Below are positions 25,784 to 33,225 of a stretch of DNA of 64,000 nucleotides, piece after piece. Each line of letters opens with the position of its first letter. Within the stretch, counting starts at the first letter, position 1. Position numbers and translations under genes: made by a program. Source of the stretch: Myxococcota bacterium (GTDB taxonomy: Bacteria; Myxococcota_A; UBA796; UBA2385); assembly GCA_023150805.1 (NCBI GenBank), contig JAKLKF010000007.1:1-64000 (forward strand), read 5' to 3'. The notes beneath the pieces are model-generated. The model was given only the letters and a program-made list of their open reading frames with translations. It had not been told where the DNA came from and searched no databases.

Positions 25784-25954
25784 CGTTCGCGGGCGTTCCT
25801 TGTCGGCGAATGAACGGAAGCAGGGGCCACGGAGCGGCGATGCAACGCCGGGCAAGCGCGGGCGTGACCCTGAAAATCACAGCGTTTCAGGCCGAATCCC
25901 TGTGCGGGCGCGCCCAGGGGTGCGGGCGCGCTCGCACGGTCATCCCCGGTCGCG

Positions 25955-26551
25955 TCACTGGGCGTGGTCATGGTCATGGTCGTGGTCGTCGTCGGCCGCG
26001 GCTCCGCCGACAGGAACCGGATTGAAGCTCAGCGAGAAGGTCACTCCGTCCGCGGTGACTTCCACCACCACCGCGCGGGTGCCCGCGCCGTCACCGCGCC
26101 CGACGAGGAGACCCTGCGCGTCGTCGGCGGTGAGCGCCACGGTGGCGTCCCCGTCCTTTAGGATGCCCTTCACACCGGTCGTGATTGGCTCACGGTTGGC
26201 GTTGGTGACCCACACCCGGTACTCGCCGTTCGCGGCGAGGTATTCGAGGTGGTGGTTGCCGTACATGCCAACCTGGCCGCCGTGGAGTGCGCGGTGGTCG
26301 TGCGCAGGCAGCGCGCCCTGCGACTCCGGGACGAGGTTCATCCCGCAAATCGGACATGCGCCCGGTGCGTCCTGGTGAACCTGCGGGTGCATCGGGCAGG
26401 TGAAGCTGGCGGCGACTTTGGCCTCATCTTGCGGTTGGTCGGTGCCTGCACGTGCAGGCCGGGAGTCGGTGGGCGGCGGGGCGGGCGCGGCCGGGGTGGC
26501 CTGGCCGTTGCAGGCCACGAGGAGGACGGAGAGGGCGAGGAAGGTTCGCAT
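25955..26551 (-). CDS. Lipoprotein with heavy-metal-binding (YTCPMHP) domain and His-rich tail
   Basis: A 198-residue lipoprotein: MRTFLALSVLLVACNG gives lipobox Cys14. A Pro-rich spacer leads to FTCPMHPQVHQDAPGACPICGM. This is the heavy-metal-binding domain also found at the N-terminus of CusB-type proteins (here it also occurs in the CusB at 36610). The middle is a small beta-domain (GEYRVWVTNANREPI). The end is DDDHDHDHDHAQ, a His/Asp metal-binding tail. It probably buffers or delivers copper or a similar metal in the periplasm. ATG 26551 has GGAG six bases upstream. It follows the response-regulator gene by 84 bases on the same strand and could be expressed with it. Confidence 0.85.
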   Translation of the reverse strand: MRTFLALSVLLVACNGQATPAAPAPPPTDSRPARAGTDQPQDEAKVAASFTCPMHPQVHQDAPGACPICGMNLVPESQGALPAHDHRALHGGQVGMYGNHHLEYLAANGEYRVWVTNANREPITTGVKGILKDGDATVALTADDAQGLLVGRGDGAGTRAVVVEVTADGVTFSLSFNPVPVGGAAADDDHDHDHDHAQ

Positions 26552-26635
26552 CAGAGCTCCTGGTTACGACCCAATGTAGGGGCTGCCCTCCCTTCCGACG
26601 AGTGTGACACCCGCCATCACCCGGAGGGCAATAGG

Positions 26636-27994
26636 TCACGGCCGGAACCGCCCGGCGTCCACGTTGTAGCGTCGCAGCAGCCGATGGAGCGTCTCCCGCT
26701 CCATGCCGGCCTCGATGGCCGCCTTGGTGACGTTGCCGCCCAGCCGACGCATCAGCGCGGGGAAATACTCGCGGGCGGCGAGATCGATCGCGCGCTCCTG
26801 GGCCGACCTCCAGGTCCCGGCTGGGGCGACCGTCGGCGTGTCGGAGAGCGCGCGCGGGAGCTGGCTGGCGTCGATGGTCTCCCCGTCGCAGAGCACCGCG
26901 GCCTCTTCAACGACGTGCCGGAATTCCCGCACGTTGCCGGGCCAGGTCGCGGCCTCCAGGAGCCCCACGGCGTCCGGCGAGAGCCGGCGGGCGGCCGTAC
27001 CGTAGCGGGCCATCGAGAGATGCAGGAAGCGTGCGGCGAGCTGCGGGATGTCGTCGCGACGGTCGCGCAAGGGCGGCACCTGGATGGCCGCGAGGCGCAG
27101 TCTGTAGTAGAGATCCTGGCGGAACTGCCCGGAGGTGATCAGCGCTTCGAGGTTGTGGTGCGTCGCGGAGACGAGCCGGGTGTCAACCCGCCGCGCCTTC
27201 GCGTCACCGACGCGGCGGAACTCGCCCTCTTCCAGCACGCGGTTGAGCTTCACCTGGAGGTTGGGGGCGAGGTCTCCGATCTCATCGAGGAACAGTGTGC
27301 CGCCGTCGGCGAGGTCGAGGAGACCTGGGCGTTCGGGACTCCCGGGTCCGAAGGCGCCCCCAGCCACGCCGAACAGCTCGCTATCGAGCGGCGTTTCGGG
27401 GATGGCCGCGCAGTTCACGGCGATGAAATCGCCCCTATCGCGGAGCCGGTGCAGCTCGCGCGCCACGACCTCTTTCCCCGCCCCCGTCTCGCCCGTGATG
27501 AGCACCGGCACGGGCATTGGGCCGAGGCGCTCGATCAAGCGGCGGACCTGCTGGGCGGCCGAGGACGTGCCCACGAAGCCGCTCTCTGAGGCCCCGAGCG
27601 CGTCCTCCAGGTCCTGAGCGCGGAGCACGAGACGGTGGCGTTCTGCGGCGCGCCGGACGACCCGTAGGAGCTCGTCGGGCTCGAAGGGCTTGGCGAGGTA
27701 GTCGTACGCGCCAGCCTTCAGCGCAGCGACCGCCGACGGCACGTCGGCGTAGGCGGTCATCAGGACGACCTCCGGCGGGCGCTCAGCTGCACGCGCCGCA
27801 GCGAGCACGTCGGTGCCGTTGGTACCGGGCATCCGTACGTCCGAGACGACGACGGACCAGCCCCCCTCTTGGAGCCGCTCAATGGCCTGGTCGCCGTCCG
27901 CGACACCTTCGGCGTCGAACTCCCGCCGCAGCGCGCGGAGGAGCACGTCGCGCAGGTTCTCGCGGTCCTCCGCGAGCAACACCCGATCAGCCAT
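26636..27994 (-). CDS. NtrC-family response regulator (AAA+), altered GAFTGA loop
   Basis: A 452-residue sigma54-dependent-type activator. The receiver (1-120) has SDVRMP with the phospho-acceptor Asp and MTAYADVPSAV, KPFEPDEL. The AAA+ domain (about 140-370) has Walker A GETGAGKE, Walker B GGTLFLDEIGDL, and arginine-finger region RQDLYYRL. The Fis-type HTH is at the end (GGNVTKAAIEAGMERETLHRLLRRY). The loop that contacts sigma54, GAFTGA in the family, reads GAFGPG in ELFGVAGGAFGPGSPERPG. It is the partner of the kinase encoded immediately upstream (8-base overlap) and likely controls the metal genes, including the sigma54 promoter at 25768. ATG 27994 agrees with the family N-terminus. Confidence 0.9.
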   Translation of the reverse strand: MADRVLLAEDRENLRDVLLRALRREFDAEGVADGDQAIERLQEGGWSVVVSDVRMPGTNGTDVLAAARAAERPPEVVLMTAYADVPSAVAALKAGAYDYLAKPFEPDELLRVVRRAAERHRLVLRAQDLEDALGASESGFVGTSSAAQQVRRLIERLGPMPVPVLITGETGAGKEVVARELHRLRDRGDFIAVNCAAIPETPLDSELFGVAGGAFGPGSPERPGLLDLADGGTLFLDEIGDLAPNLQVKLNRVLEEGEFRRVGDAKARRVDTRLVSATHHNLEALITSGQFRQDLYYRLRLAAIQVPPLRDRRDDIPQLAARFLHLSMARYGTAARRLSPDAVGLLEAATWPGNVREFRHVVEEAAVLCDGETIDASQLPRALSDTPTVAPAGTWRSAQERAIDLAAREYFPALMRRLGGNVTKAAIEAGMERETLHRLLRRYNVDAGRFRP

Positions 27995-29375
27995 GCCGTA
28001 CCTCCCACCGCGCGACGGTGCCGCCGCCCGGTCGATCCAGATGAAGGATGCGTCCTCCGAGAGCGCAAGCGATGCGCTGCGAGACCGCCAGTCCGAGCCC
28101 CGTGCCCTCGGCCCGGCCGGTCACGAACGGCTCGTAGAGGCGGCTCCGGACCTTTGGCGGAAGGCCGGGCCCGCGGTCGCGGACCTCGACTGCGTCATGG
28201 ACCACTTCGACTTCCACCTCGTCGCCGGCCATGGACGCCTCGACGGCATTTCGGACGAGGTTGTCGAGCACCTGGCGCACAGCGGTTGGCGCGGCCTGAA
28301 GCGTGCATGGGGCCCCTCCAATCCAGCGCACACCCACGCTTCGGGCGTCCCCGAACGGGATGGCGCGATCCGCGGCGGCGCACGCGGCCTCGTCCAGGCG
28401 GACCGCCGTAGGCTCCGACTCCCCCGGCCTTGCGTACCCCAAGAGGCCCTGGATGACGCGTCGGGCGTGGTCTGCCTCGGCGCGGATGCGGGCGGGGTCG
28501 ATGGAGTCTTCACGCGTTTCCCCGAGGATCGCCATGATCGGGCTCATCAGCTCGTGGGCCACGGCGCCGGCGATCTCACCCAGGGCCTGTACGCGCTCAC
28601 GCTCCACGAGGCGCACCTCCGCGGCGTTCACCCGCTGCACCATCTCGTTGAACGCCCGCCCGAGCTCGGCGATCTCGTCATCGCCCGTCATGGCCGCGCG
28701 CGCGTCCTGCCGCTCCGCGAACGCGCGAACCGTCGTCCGCAGGCTGTTGATGGGGCCGAGGATCCGGCGCGCGAGGGCGGTCGAGACGACGCCCGCGAGC
28801 ACCGCGCCCGTGACGACCACGATCGCGACCGCGATCCACCCCCTACGCGTCTCCTCGCTCACCCGGGCCATGTCTGCCGTCTCCGCGGCGCCGAGCTGCT
28901 GGATCGATGCATCGATCGCGGCCTGGACGGCGCTGGCGTGGATCTCGGCGGTCTTGTGCAGCTCAGCCGCGGTCGCGCGATCGAGGTGGCTGTCGCGTGC
29001 GAGCGGCGCCACCTCGGCGTCGAACCACCGCGTGGACTCGCGCACCGCCGCGCGCACCGGATCCAACTGCAGCGGGAACGGCCCGTAGGTCGTCTCCGCC
29101 GCGACGATGGCCGCCTCTACCGCCGCGGCGTCCTCACCGAGGTGTCCGAGGTGGCCGGGGCCGCCTTCGATGAAGGTGTGGGCTTGGTGGACGTAAAGCT
29201 CGCGCGACCTTCGGGCCAGGTCGAGGAGGGCCTGCCGCTCGTCGCCGATCCGGCGTTGCTCCATGCAGGCGTCCTGCACCCGCCACCACGAGATGAAGCC
29301 CAGGGACGTCCCGGCCACCTGGAGCGCGACGAGCGCCCCGGTCGCGAGGTGCAAGCGCCGCCGTAGCGACGGCAC
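27987..29375 (-). CDS. Membrane sensor histidine kinase (NtrB/ZraS type)
   Basis: A 462-residue sensor kinase. GTG 29375 has GAGGAG six bases upstream and lies two bases after the oxidase stop. The first helix (LHLATGALVALQVAGTSLGF) and second (GWIAVAIVVVTGAVLAGVV) enclose a periplasmic helical domain of about 170 residues that should sense the metal. Then come HAMP (RRILGPINSLRTTV), HisKA with phospho-acceptor in GAVAHELMSPIMAI, and the ATPase boxes DNLVRNAVEA, VRDRGPGLPP, EPFVTGRAEGTGLGLAVS. The gene is in one transcription unit with the multicopper oxidase before and the NtrC-type regulator after, so it should report copper or silver to that regulator. Confidence 0.9.
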   Translation of the reverse strand: MPSLRRRLHLATGALVALQVAGTSLGFISWWRVQDACMEQRRIGDERQALLDLARRSRELYVHQAHTFIEGGPGHLGHLGEDAAAVEAAIVAAETTYGPFPLQLDPVRAAVRESTRWFDAEVAPLARDSHLDRATAAELHKTAEIHASAVQAAIDASIQQLGAAETADMARVSEETRRGWIAVAIVVVTGAVLAGVVSTALARRILGPINSLRTTVRAFAERQDARAAMTGDDEIAELGRAFNEMVQRVNAAEVRLVERERVQALGEIAGAVAHELMSPIMAILGETREDSIDPARIRAEADHARRVIQGLLGYARPGESEPTAVRLDEAACAAADRAIPFGDARSVGVRWIGGAPCTLQAAPTAVRQVLDNLVRNAVEASMAGDEVEVEVVHDAVEVRDRGPGLPPKVRSRLYEPFVTGRAEGTGLGLAVSQRIACALGGRILHLDRPGGGTVARWEVRHG

Positions 29376-29377
29376 CG

Positions 29378-30841
29378 CTACTCCTCGACCGTCATGAGCC
29401 CAGCCATGCCGTCGTCTCCGTGCTCCAGGATGTGGCAGTGGTACATCCACTCGCCGGGGTTGTCGAGAGCCGAGACGAGGGTGACGGTCGTTCGAGGCGG
29501 GATGTCGAAGGTGTCCTTCCAGCCCACGGCGTTCGCTGGCAGCTCGCCCCCTACGTCGACGACCTGGAAGCGGTTCCCGTGGATGTGGAACGGGTGGTGC
29601 ATCTCGGAAGCATTCTCCACTTCAAACATCGTGTCCACGTTCATCGCAACGTCGACCATCGGTACGTCGGGCCAGGTCGCGCCGTCGATGGTCACGCTCC
29701 CGCCCATCATGTCCTCATCGAGCAGCCAGTGGTGGCCGAGGTTCTCCACGGGCGCTCCCCAGCTCGGCACGTCGGGCGTGGGTTGGGTCCAGCCCGTCCC
29801 CGCCGTCTCGCCCCCGCCATAGACCACCGTGGCGACCGGGTTGTCGCCGTTCCCGACCGGATCGGGCTCCACCATGTCGCCCCCCTCCTCGTGGAGCTGG
29901 AACCGCTTGTTCATCAGGCGGTAGCTCTGCCCCGGCTCGCCGGTGGCTTGGACGACGACCAGGTAGCGCTCGCCCGGGGAGATCACGAGGTTGTCGACCG
30001 TGTAGGGCTCCGCGAGGAATCCTCCGTCGGTCCCGACCACGGTGAGCTGGTGTCCCTCCAAGTACAGGTCCCAGTAGCGGGCGTTGCTTGCGTTCACGAA
30101 GCGCCAGAGCGTCGTCTGGCCCTTGGTCCAGCCGTAGGAGTGGTCACTCCGGCCGTTGACCATCAACACGTTGCCGAGCCTCCCCATCAGCTGCATCATG
30201 TCGGTGTCGGGAGGCGCGATCTGGAGTGTGTCCTCCTCGAGGAGGATGTCGTCGAGCACCATCGGCTGGTCGCAGTCGGGCGCGACCTCCCCTGGCGCGT
30301 GCACGATGATCGGCGCGTAGAGGCCCGCCTCGATCGTGGTCGCCGTGTCCATGTGGGTGTGGAACCAGTAGAAACCGGCGTCCTGGAGCGTGAACTCGTA
30401 GTCGAAGGTCTCCCCCGGTTCCACCGGGTCGCCCATCGTCTGCATGATGCCATCCATCTCGGGCGTCACGCGCAGCCCGTGCCAGTGGAGGCTCGTCTCG
30501 AAGTCGAGGTCGTTCGTGAAGTGGACCCTCACGGTGTCGCCGAGGTTGGCCTCGAGCACGGGGCCGGGGACGGAGTCGTTGAATGCCATCCCGCCCGTGA
30601 GGGGCACGCCGGTGCCCGGGTCCCACTCGAGCGCGCTCGCGGTGAGGTTCACCTCCACGACATCTGTGGATGCGTCCAGGTCCGGCATGGGCATGTACCC
30701 GCAGACTTCCGGCTTGGCGGTGCCCGTGTCGTCCGTCCCGACGGAGTCGTCGGTGCTGGGCACGGAGTCCCCCGCACCCCTCCCCGGGTCCATGCAGGCG
30801 GTGATCGACAGCGAGAGGAAGAGGGGGAGAGCCGAACGCAT
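29378..30841 (-). CDS. Multicopper oxidase lipoprotein (island copy)
   Basis: A 487-residue three-domain laccase/CueO-type oxidase, anchored by a lipobox (LPLFLSLSITAC). All four copper-ligand groups are present: SLHWHGLRV, YWFHTHMD, HHPFHIHGN and MYHCHILEHGDDGM. The last includes the type-1 Cys, His and axial Met. It would oxidise Cu(I) or other low-potential substrates with O2 in the envelope and so lower copper toxicity. Met-rich text occurs near the middle (DTDMMQLMGRLGNVLM). It is the first gene of a unit with the sensor kinase and regulator, and divergent from a lipoprotein gene at 30986. A paralogue with the same motif order is encoded at 52666, also beside a paralogue of that lipoprotein. 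Confidence 0.92.
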   Translation of the reverse strand: MRSALPLFLSLSITACMDPGRGAGDSVPSTDDSVGTDDTGTAKPEVCGYMPMPDLDASTDVVEVNLTASALEWDPGTGVPLTGGMAFNDSVPGPVLEANLGDTVRVHFTNDLDFETSLHWHGLRVTPEMDGIMQTMGDPVEPGETFDYEFTLQDAGFYWFHTHMDTATTIEAGLYAPIIVHAPGEVAPDCDQPMVLDDILLEEDTLQIAPPDTDMMQLMGRLGNVLMVNGRSDHSYGWTKGQTTLWRFVNASNARYWDLYLEGHQLTVVGTDGGFLAEPYTVDNLVISPGERYLVVVQATGEPGQSYRLMNKRFQLHEEGGDMVEPDPVGNGDNPVATVVYGGGETAGTGWTQPTPDVPSWGAPVENLGHHWLLDEDMMGGSVTIDGATWPDVPMVDVAMNVDTMFEVENASEMHHPFHIHGNRFQVVDVGGELPANAVGWKDTFDIPPRTTVTLVSALDNPGEWMYHCHILEHGDDGMAGLMTVEE

Positions 30842-30985
30842 GGAGACCTCGCGTGTTGGGCCTCTGTTAGTCGCCGGGCAGCGGCTGGGCTGCTGTGACG
30901 GGCCACATCACAAGTAGCCTCTCGGATCACCGCTGCGCCGGGACCTTCGCGCAGGTACAAGGCTGGATCCCACGAGGTGCTCCCG
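30842..30985. promoter_or_regulatory. Divergent promoter region between oxidase and lipoprotein genes
   Basis: A 144-base gap between divergent starts at 30841 and 30986, so promoters for both units should lie here. No convincing sigma70 or sigma54 site was found. The best sigma54-like match on the minus strand (TGGCCCGTCACAGCAG) has GG-N9-GC spacing, one base short. Confidence 0.45.
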
Positions 30986-31384
30986 ATGCTGACCCTGCTC
31001 TTCCTCGCCTGCGCCACAGGCGCCGACCCCGCCGACAAGGCCGACTCCGGCGCCAACGACATGGCGGCCATGTCCGACTCCGGAGGCGGAGAGGCCACCC
31101 CGGCCTGCGCGACGGTCAACTCGGCGGACGACTGGGCGTGGTCGGGCGCTTGCCCGCAGATGAACACCCCGGTCGTCATCGCCGTCGACGGCTGTGCAAT
31201 GACGCTAGACTACGACGCCGTGGGCGGCATGACGATGGGGATGCCCTACTCCGCGATGATCGAAGGCGACACGGTGAAGTTCGCCGACGACAACTCGGTG
31301 GAAGGCTGCGTCGGCACGGTGGGGACGGCCGACAAGATCACGGGCTCTTGTGCCGACGGGTGCACGTTCGAGCTCGACCGCTAA
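30986..31384 (+). CDS. Small Cys-containing lipoprotein, copper-module family (island copy)
   Basis: A 132-residue lipoprotein: MLTLLFLACATG has the lipobox. ATG 30986 has GAGG eight bases upstream and is preferred to GTG 30977. After a Met/Ser spacer the mature domain has CATVNSADDWAWSGACPQM, VVIAVDGCAMTLDYD, GGMTMGMPY, and GCVGTVGTADKITGSCADGC: six conserved Cys and a Met-rich loop. No known family was recognised. The paralogue at 52253 shares the whole pattern, including GGMTMGMPY and both Cys pairs. Both copies sit beside a multicopper oxidase gene, so a role in copper binding or as a redox partner of the oxidase is the best guess. It is the first gene of a three-gene + strand operon (16-base gaps). 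Confidence 0.82.
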   Translation: MLTLLFLACATGADPADKADSGANDMAAMSDSGGGEATPACATVNSADDWAWSGACPQMNTPVVIAVDGCAMTLDYDAVGGMTMGMPYSAMIEGDTVKFADDNSVEGCVGTVGTADKITGSCADGCTFELDR

Positions 31385-31400
31385 CGCGCCGGAAGTTGGC

Positions 31401-32504
31401 ATGACCTTCTCCCTCATCCTCGCCTGTACCGCCGGCCCTGTGAACGGAGATACCGCTGAAGGGCACGACGGCACCGTGTCCGCGCTCGGGTCCGGAGATG
31501 GCGCGCTCGACGGGGAGCGGGCAACCTGGACCAGGATCCTGGACGGCGACGACCGCCTGACCGACCCGCGAGACCTGGGCTTTGACCCCGACGGCAACCT
31601 GTGGATCGCCAACCGTTCCGACGATCACACCTTCATCGTGCACCATCCGGGGGAGGCCGACCAGAGCTACGACCGCCGGAAGGACGCCTACGCCTACCAC
31701 TTCATGGAAGAGACGGCGGCGCTCTCGTTCGAGTCGCCTGAAGGCGCGAGCCCGGAGTACGGGAACGAGTTCGGCTCGTGTGGTGAGTCGGAGAACACAT
31801 ACAACGACAGCGAAGGTGGAAACGACTTCATGGGCCCGGTGCTCTGGTCGACCGACCTCGACATCTTCGCCGAGGAGGATCCCAACGGGCTCGGGAGCCA
31901 CCTCGACATGCTGCACCAGAGCCCGCTCTGCGTCGGCATCGCGTGGCAGCGGGACAACGTCTATTGGGTGTTCGACGGGTACCACGACGCCATCGTGCGC
32001 TACGACTTCCAGGAGGACCACGACGTCGGCAACGACGACCACTCCGACGGCATCGTCTACCGCCTCTCGGAGCCGACGGTCACTCGCGTCGAGGACGCGC
32101 CTGGGCACATGATGATCGACCCGGCGACAGGGCTGCTCTACGTCGCCGACACCGGGGCCGGCCGGATCCTGCGCCTCGACCCCGATTCGGGGGAGCGCGG
32201 TCGGGACCTCCGAGCCCGGAACGAGCCGTTGGAGGACTACGCCGAGTGGGACGGCGTGGACTGGAGCGAGATCGTGACCGGGTTGGACCGCCCTGGCGGT
32301 CTGGCCGTCGCTGACGGCAACCTGTACGTCGCCGAGTACGGAACCGGCGTGATCCACGCCTTCGACCTCTACGGCGCTCCGCTCCAGACGCTCGACACGG
32401 GTTGGGGCGAGGGTGCCGTCCTTGGCATCGAGCTCGGTCCAGATGGCCACCTCTGGGTGGTGGACCACTCCGGTCCCGCTGTCGTGCGCCTCGATCCGCC
32501 CTGA
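31401..32504 (+). CDS. NHL/SMP-30-like beta-propeller lipoprotein
   Basis: A 367-residue protein beginning MTFSLILACTAG, a short signal with lipobox Cys9. Repeated strand motifs of an NHL or SGL-type propeller are visible: DLGFDPDGNLWIANR, MMIDPATGLLYVADTGAGRILRL, GLAVADGNLYVAEYGTGVIHAF and IELGPDGHLWVVDHS. The middle has an acidic, His-containing region (FQEDHDVGNDDHSDG) that could bind metal. Propellers of this type are scaffolds or lactonases; no catalytic set is evident. It lies 16 bases after the Cys-containing lipoprotein gene and 16 bases before the next, so it belongs to the same unit. Its role in the metal island is unknown. Confidence 0.75.
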   Translation: MTFSLILACTAGPVNGDTAEGHDGTVSALGSGDGALDGERATWTRILDGDDRLTDPRDLGFDPDGNLWIANRSDDHTFIVHHPGEADQSYDRRKDAYAYHFMEETAALSFESPEGASPEYGNEFGSCGESENTYNDSEGGNDFMGPVLWSTDLDIFAEEDPNGLGSHLDMLHQSPLCVGIAWQRDNVYWVFDGYHDAIVRYDFQEDHDVGNDDHSDGIVYRLSEPTVTRVEDAPGHMMIDPATGLLYVADTGAGRILRLDPDSGERGRDLRARNEPLEDYAEWDGVDWSEIVTGLDRPGGLAVADGNLYVAEYGTGVIHAFDLYGAPLQTLDTGWGEGAVLGIELGPDGHLWVVDHSGPAVVRLDPP

Positions 32505-32520
32505 CCTTCCTGGAGGCACC

Positions 32521-33225
32521 ATGCCCCGTCCTGTCTTCGGCGCACTCCTCCTCGCCGGATGCGCCGCGCGCAATCCCGGCGCCCACCCCCACGACATGAG
32601 CGCCGCGGAGCACGACGCGACCGCCGCGACCCTCGACGCGGAGGCGGACGCCGCCGCCGCGAATTACGACCCGACGGCCACCGAGACGCACCGCCGGTGT
32701 GGCGGGGGGAAGGGTTCCCACCCCTGCTGGACGGTGGTCACCAACCCGACCGACGCCTGGCTCGCGGAGGCCGCCGAGCACCGGAAGATGGCGGCCGAGC
32801 ACCGCGCAGCGTCCGAAGCGCTGCGTGCGGCGGAGGACGCCGCGTGCGCCGGCCTGGACGAGGACGAGCGCGCCATCAGCCCGTTTCAGTGGGCCGCCGC
32901 TGACATCGCCGGCGTCGAGCCCTTCAACGTCCACCGCGGCGGGAAACAGCCCGACGAGCACCTCGTAGGCGCGGTGGTGACGGTGCGGGCGGTGGAGGGC
33001 CTCACGACCGAGTGGCTTCAGCGCGTGACGGAGTGCCACCTCGCGCGGAACGCGGCGGTCGGCCATGACATGCCGGAGATGCCCGACTGCCCGCTCGTCC
33101 CGAAAGGCGCGAGCGTGACGGTGACCTCGACGGGGACCGGCTTCGCCCTCGCGATCCGTTCCGAGGACGACGTGGCCGCCGCCGACATCCTCGCCCGTGC
33201 CCGGCGCCTCACGCCGTCGCCCTGA
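32521..33225 (+). CDS. Helical lipoprotein with His/Cys, function unknown
   Basis: A 234-residue lipoprotein: MPRPVFGALLLAGCAAR gives lipobox Cys14. The next part is a helix rich in Ala, His and acidic residues (HDMSAAEHDATAATLDAEADAA), followed by THRRCGGGKGSHPCW and a second helical segment WLAEAAEHRKMAAEHRAAS. The C-terminal third is a small beta-rich domain with EWLQRVTECHLARNAAVG and ASVTVTSTGTGF. No family was recognised. It is the last gene of the three-gene + strand unit and overlaps the 3' end of cusA by 17 bases in convergent orientation. Context suggests metal handling in the periplasm. Confidence 0.72.
   Translation: MPRPVFGALLLAGCAARNPGAHPHDMSAAEHDATAATLDAEADAAAANYDPTATETHRRCGGGKGSHPCWTVVTNPTDAWLAEAAEHRKMAAEHRAASEALRAAEDAACAGLDEDERAISPFQWAAADIAGVEPFNVHRGGKQPDEHLVGAVVTVRAVEGLTTEWLQRVTECHLARNAAVGHDMPEMPDCPLVPKGASVTVTSTGTGFALAIRSEDDVAAADILARARRLTPSP

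Noticed and set aside
30885..30906. Sigma54-like site for the island oxidase operon
   Set aside because: GG-N9-GC spacing and mismatches in the conserved blocks; activity would be very weak.
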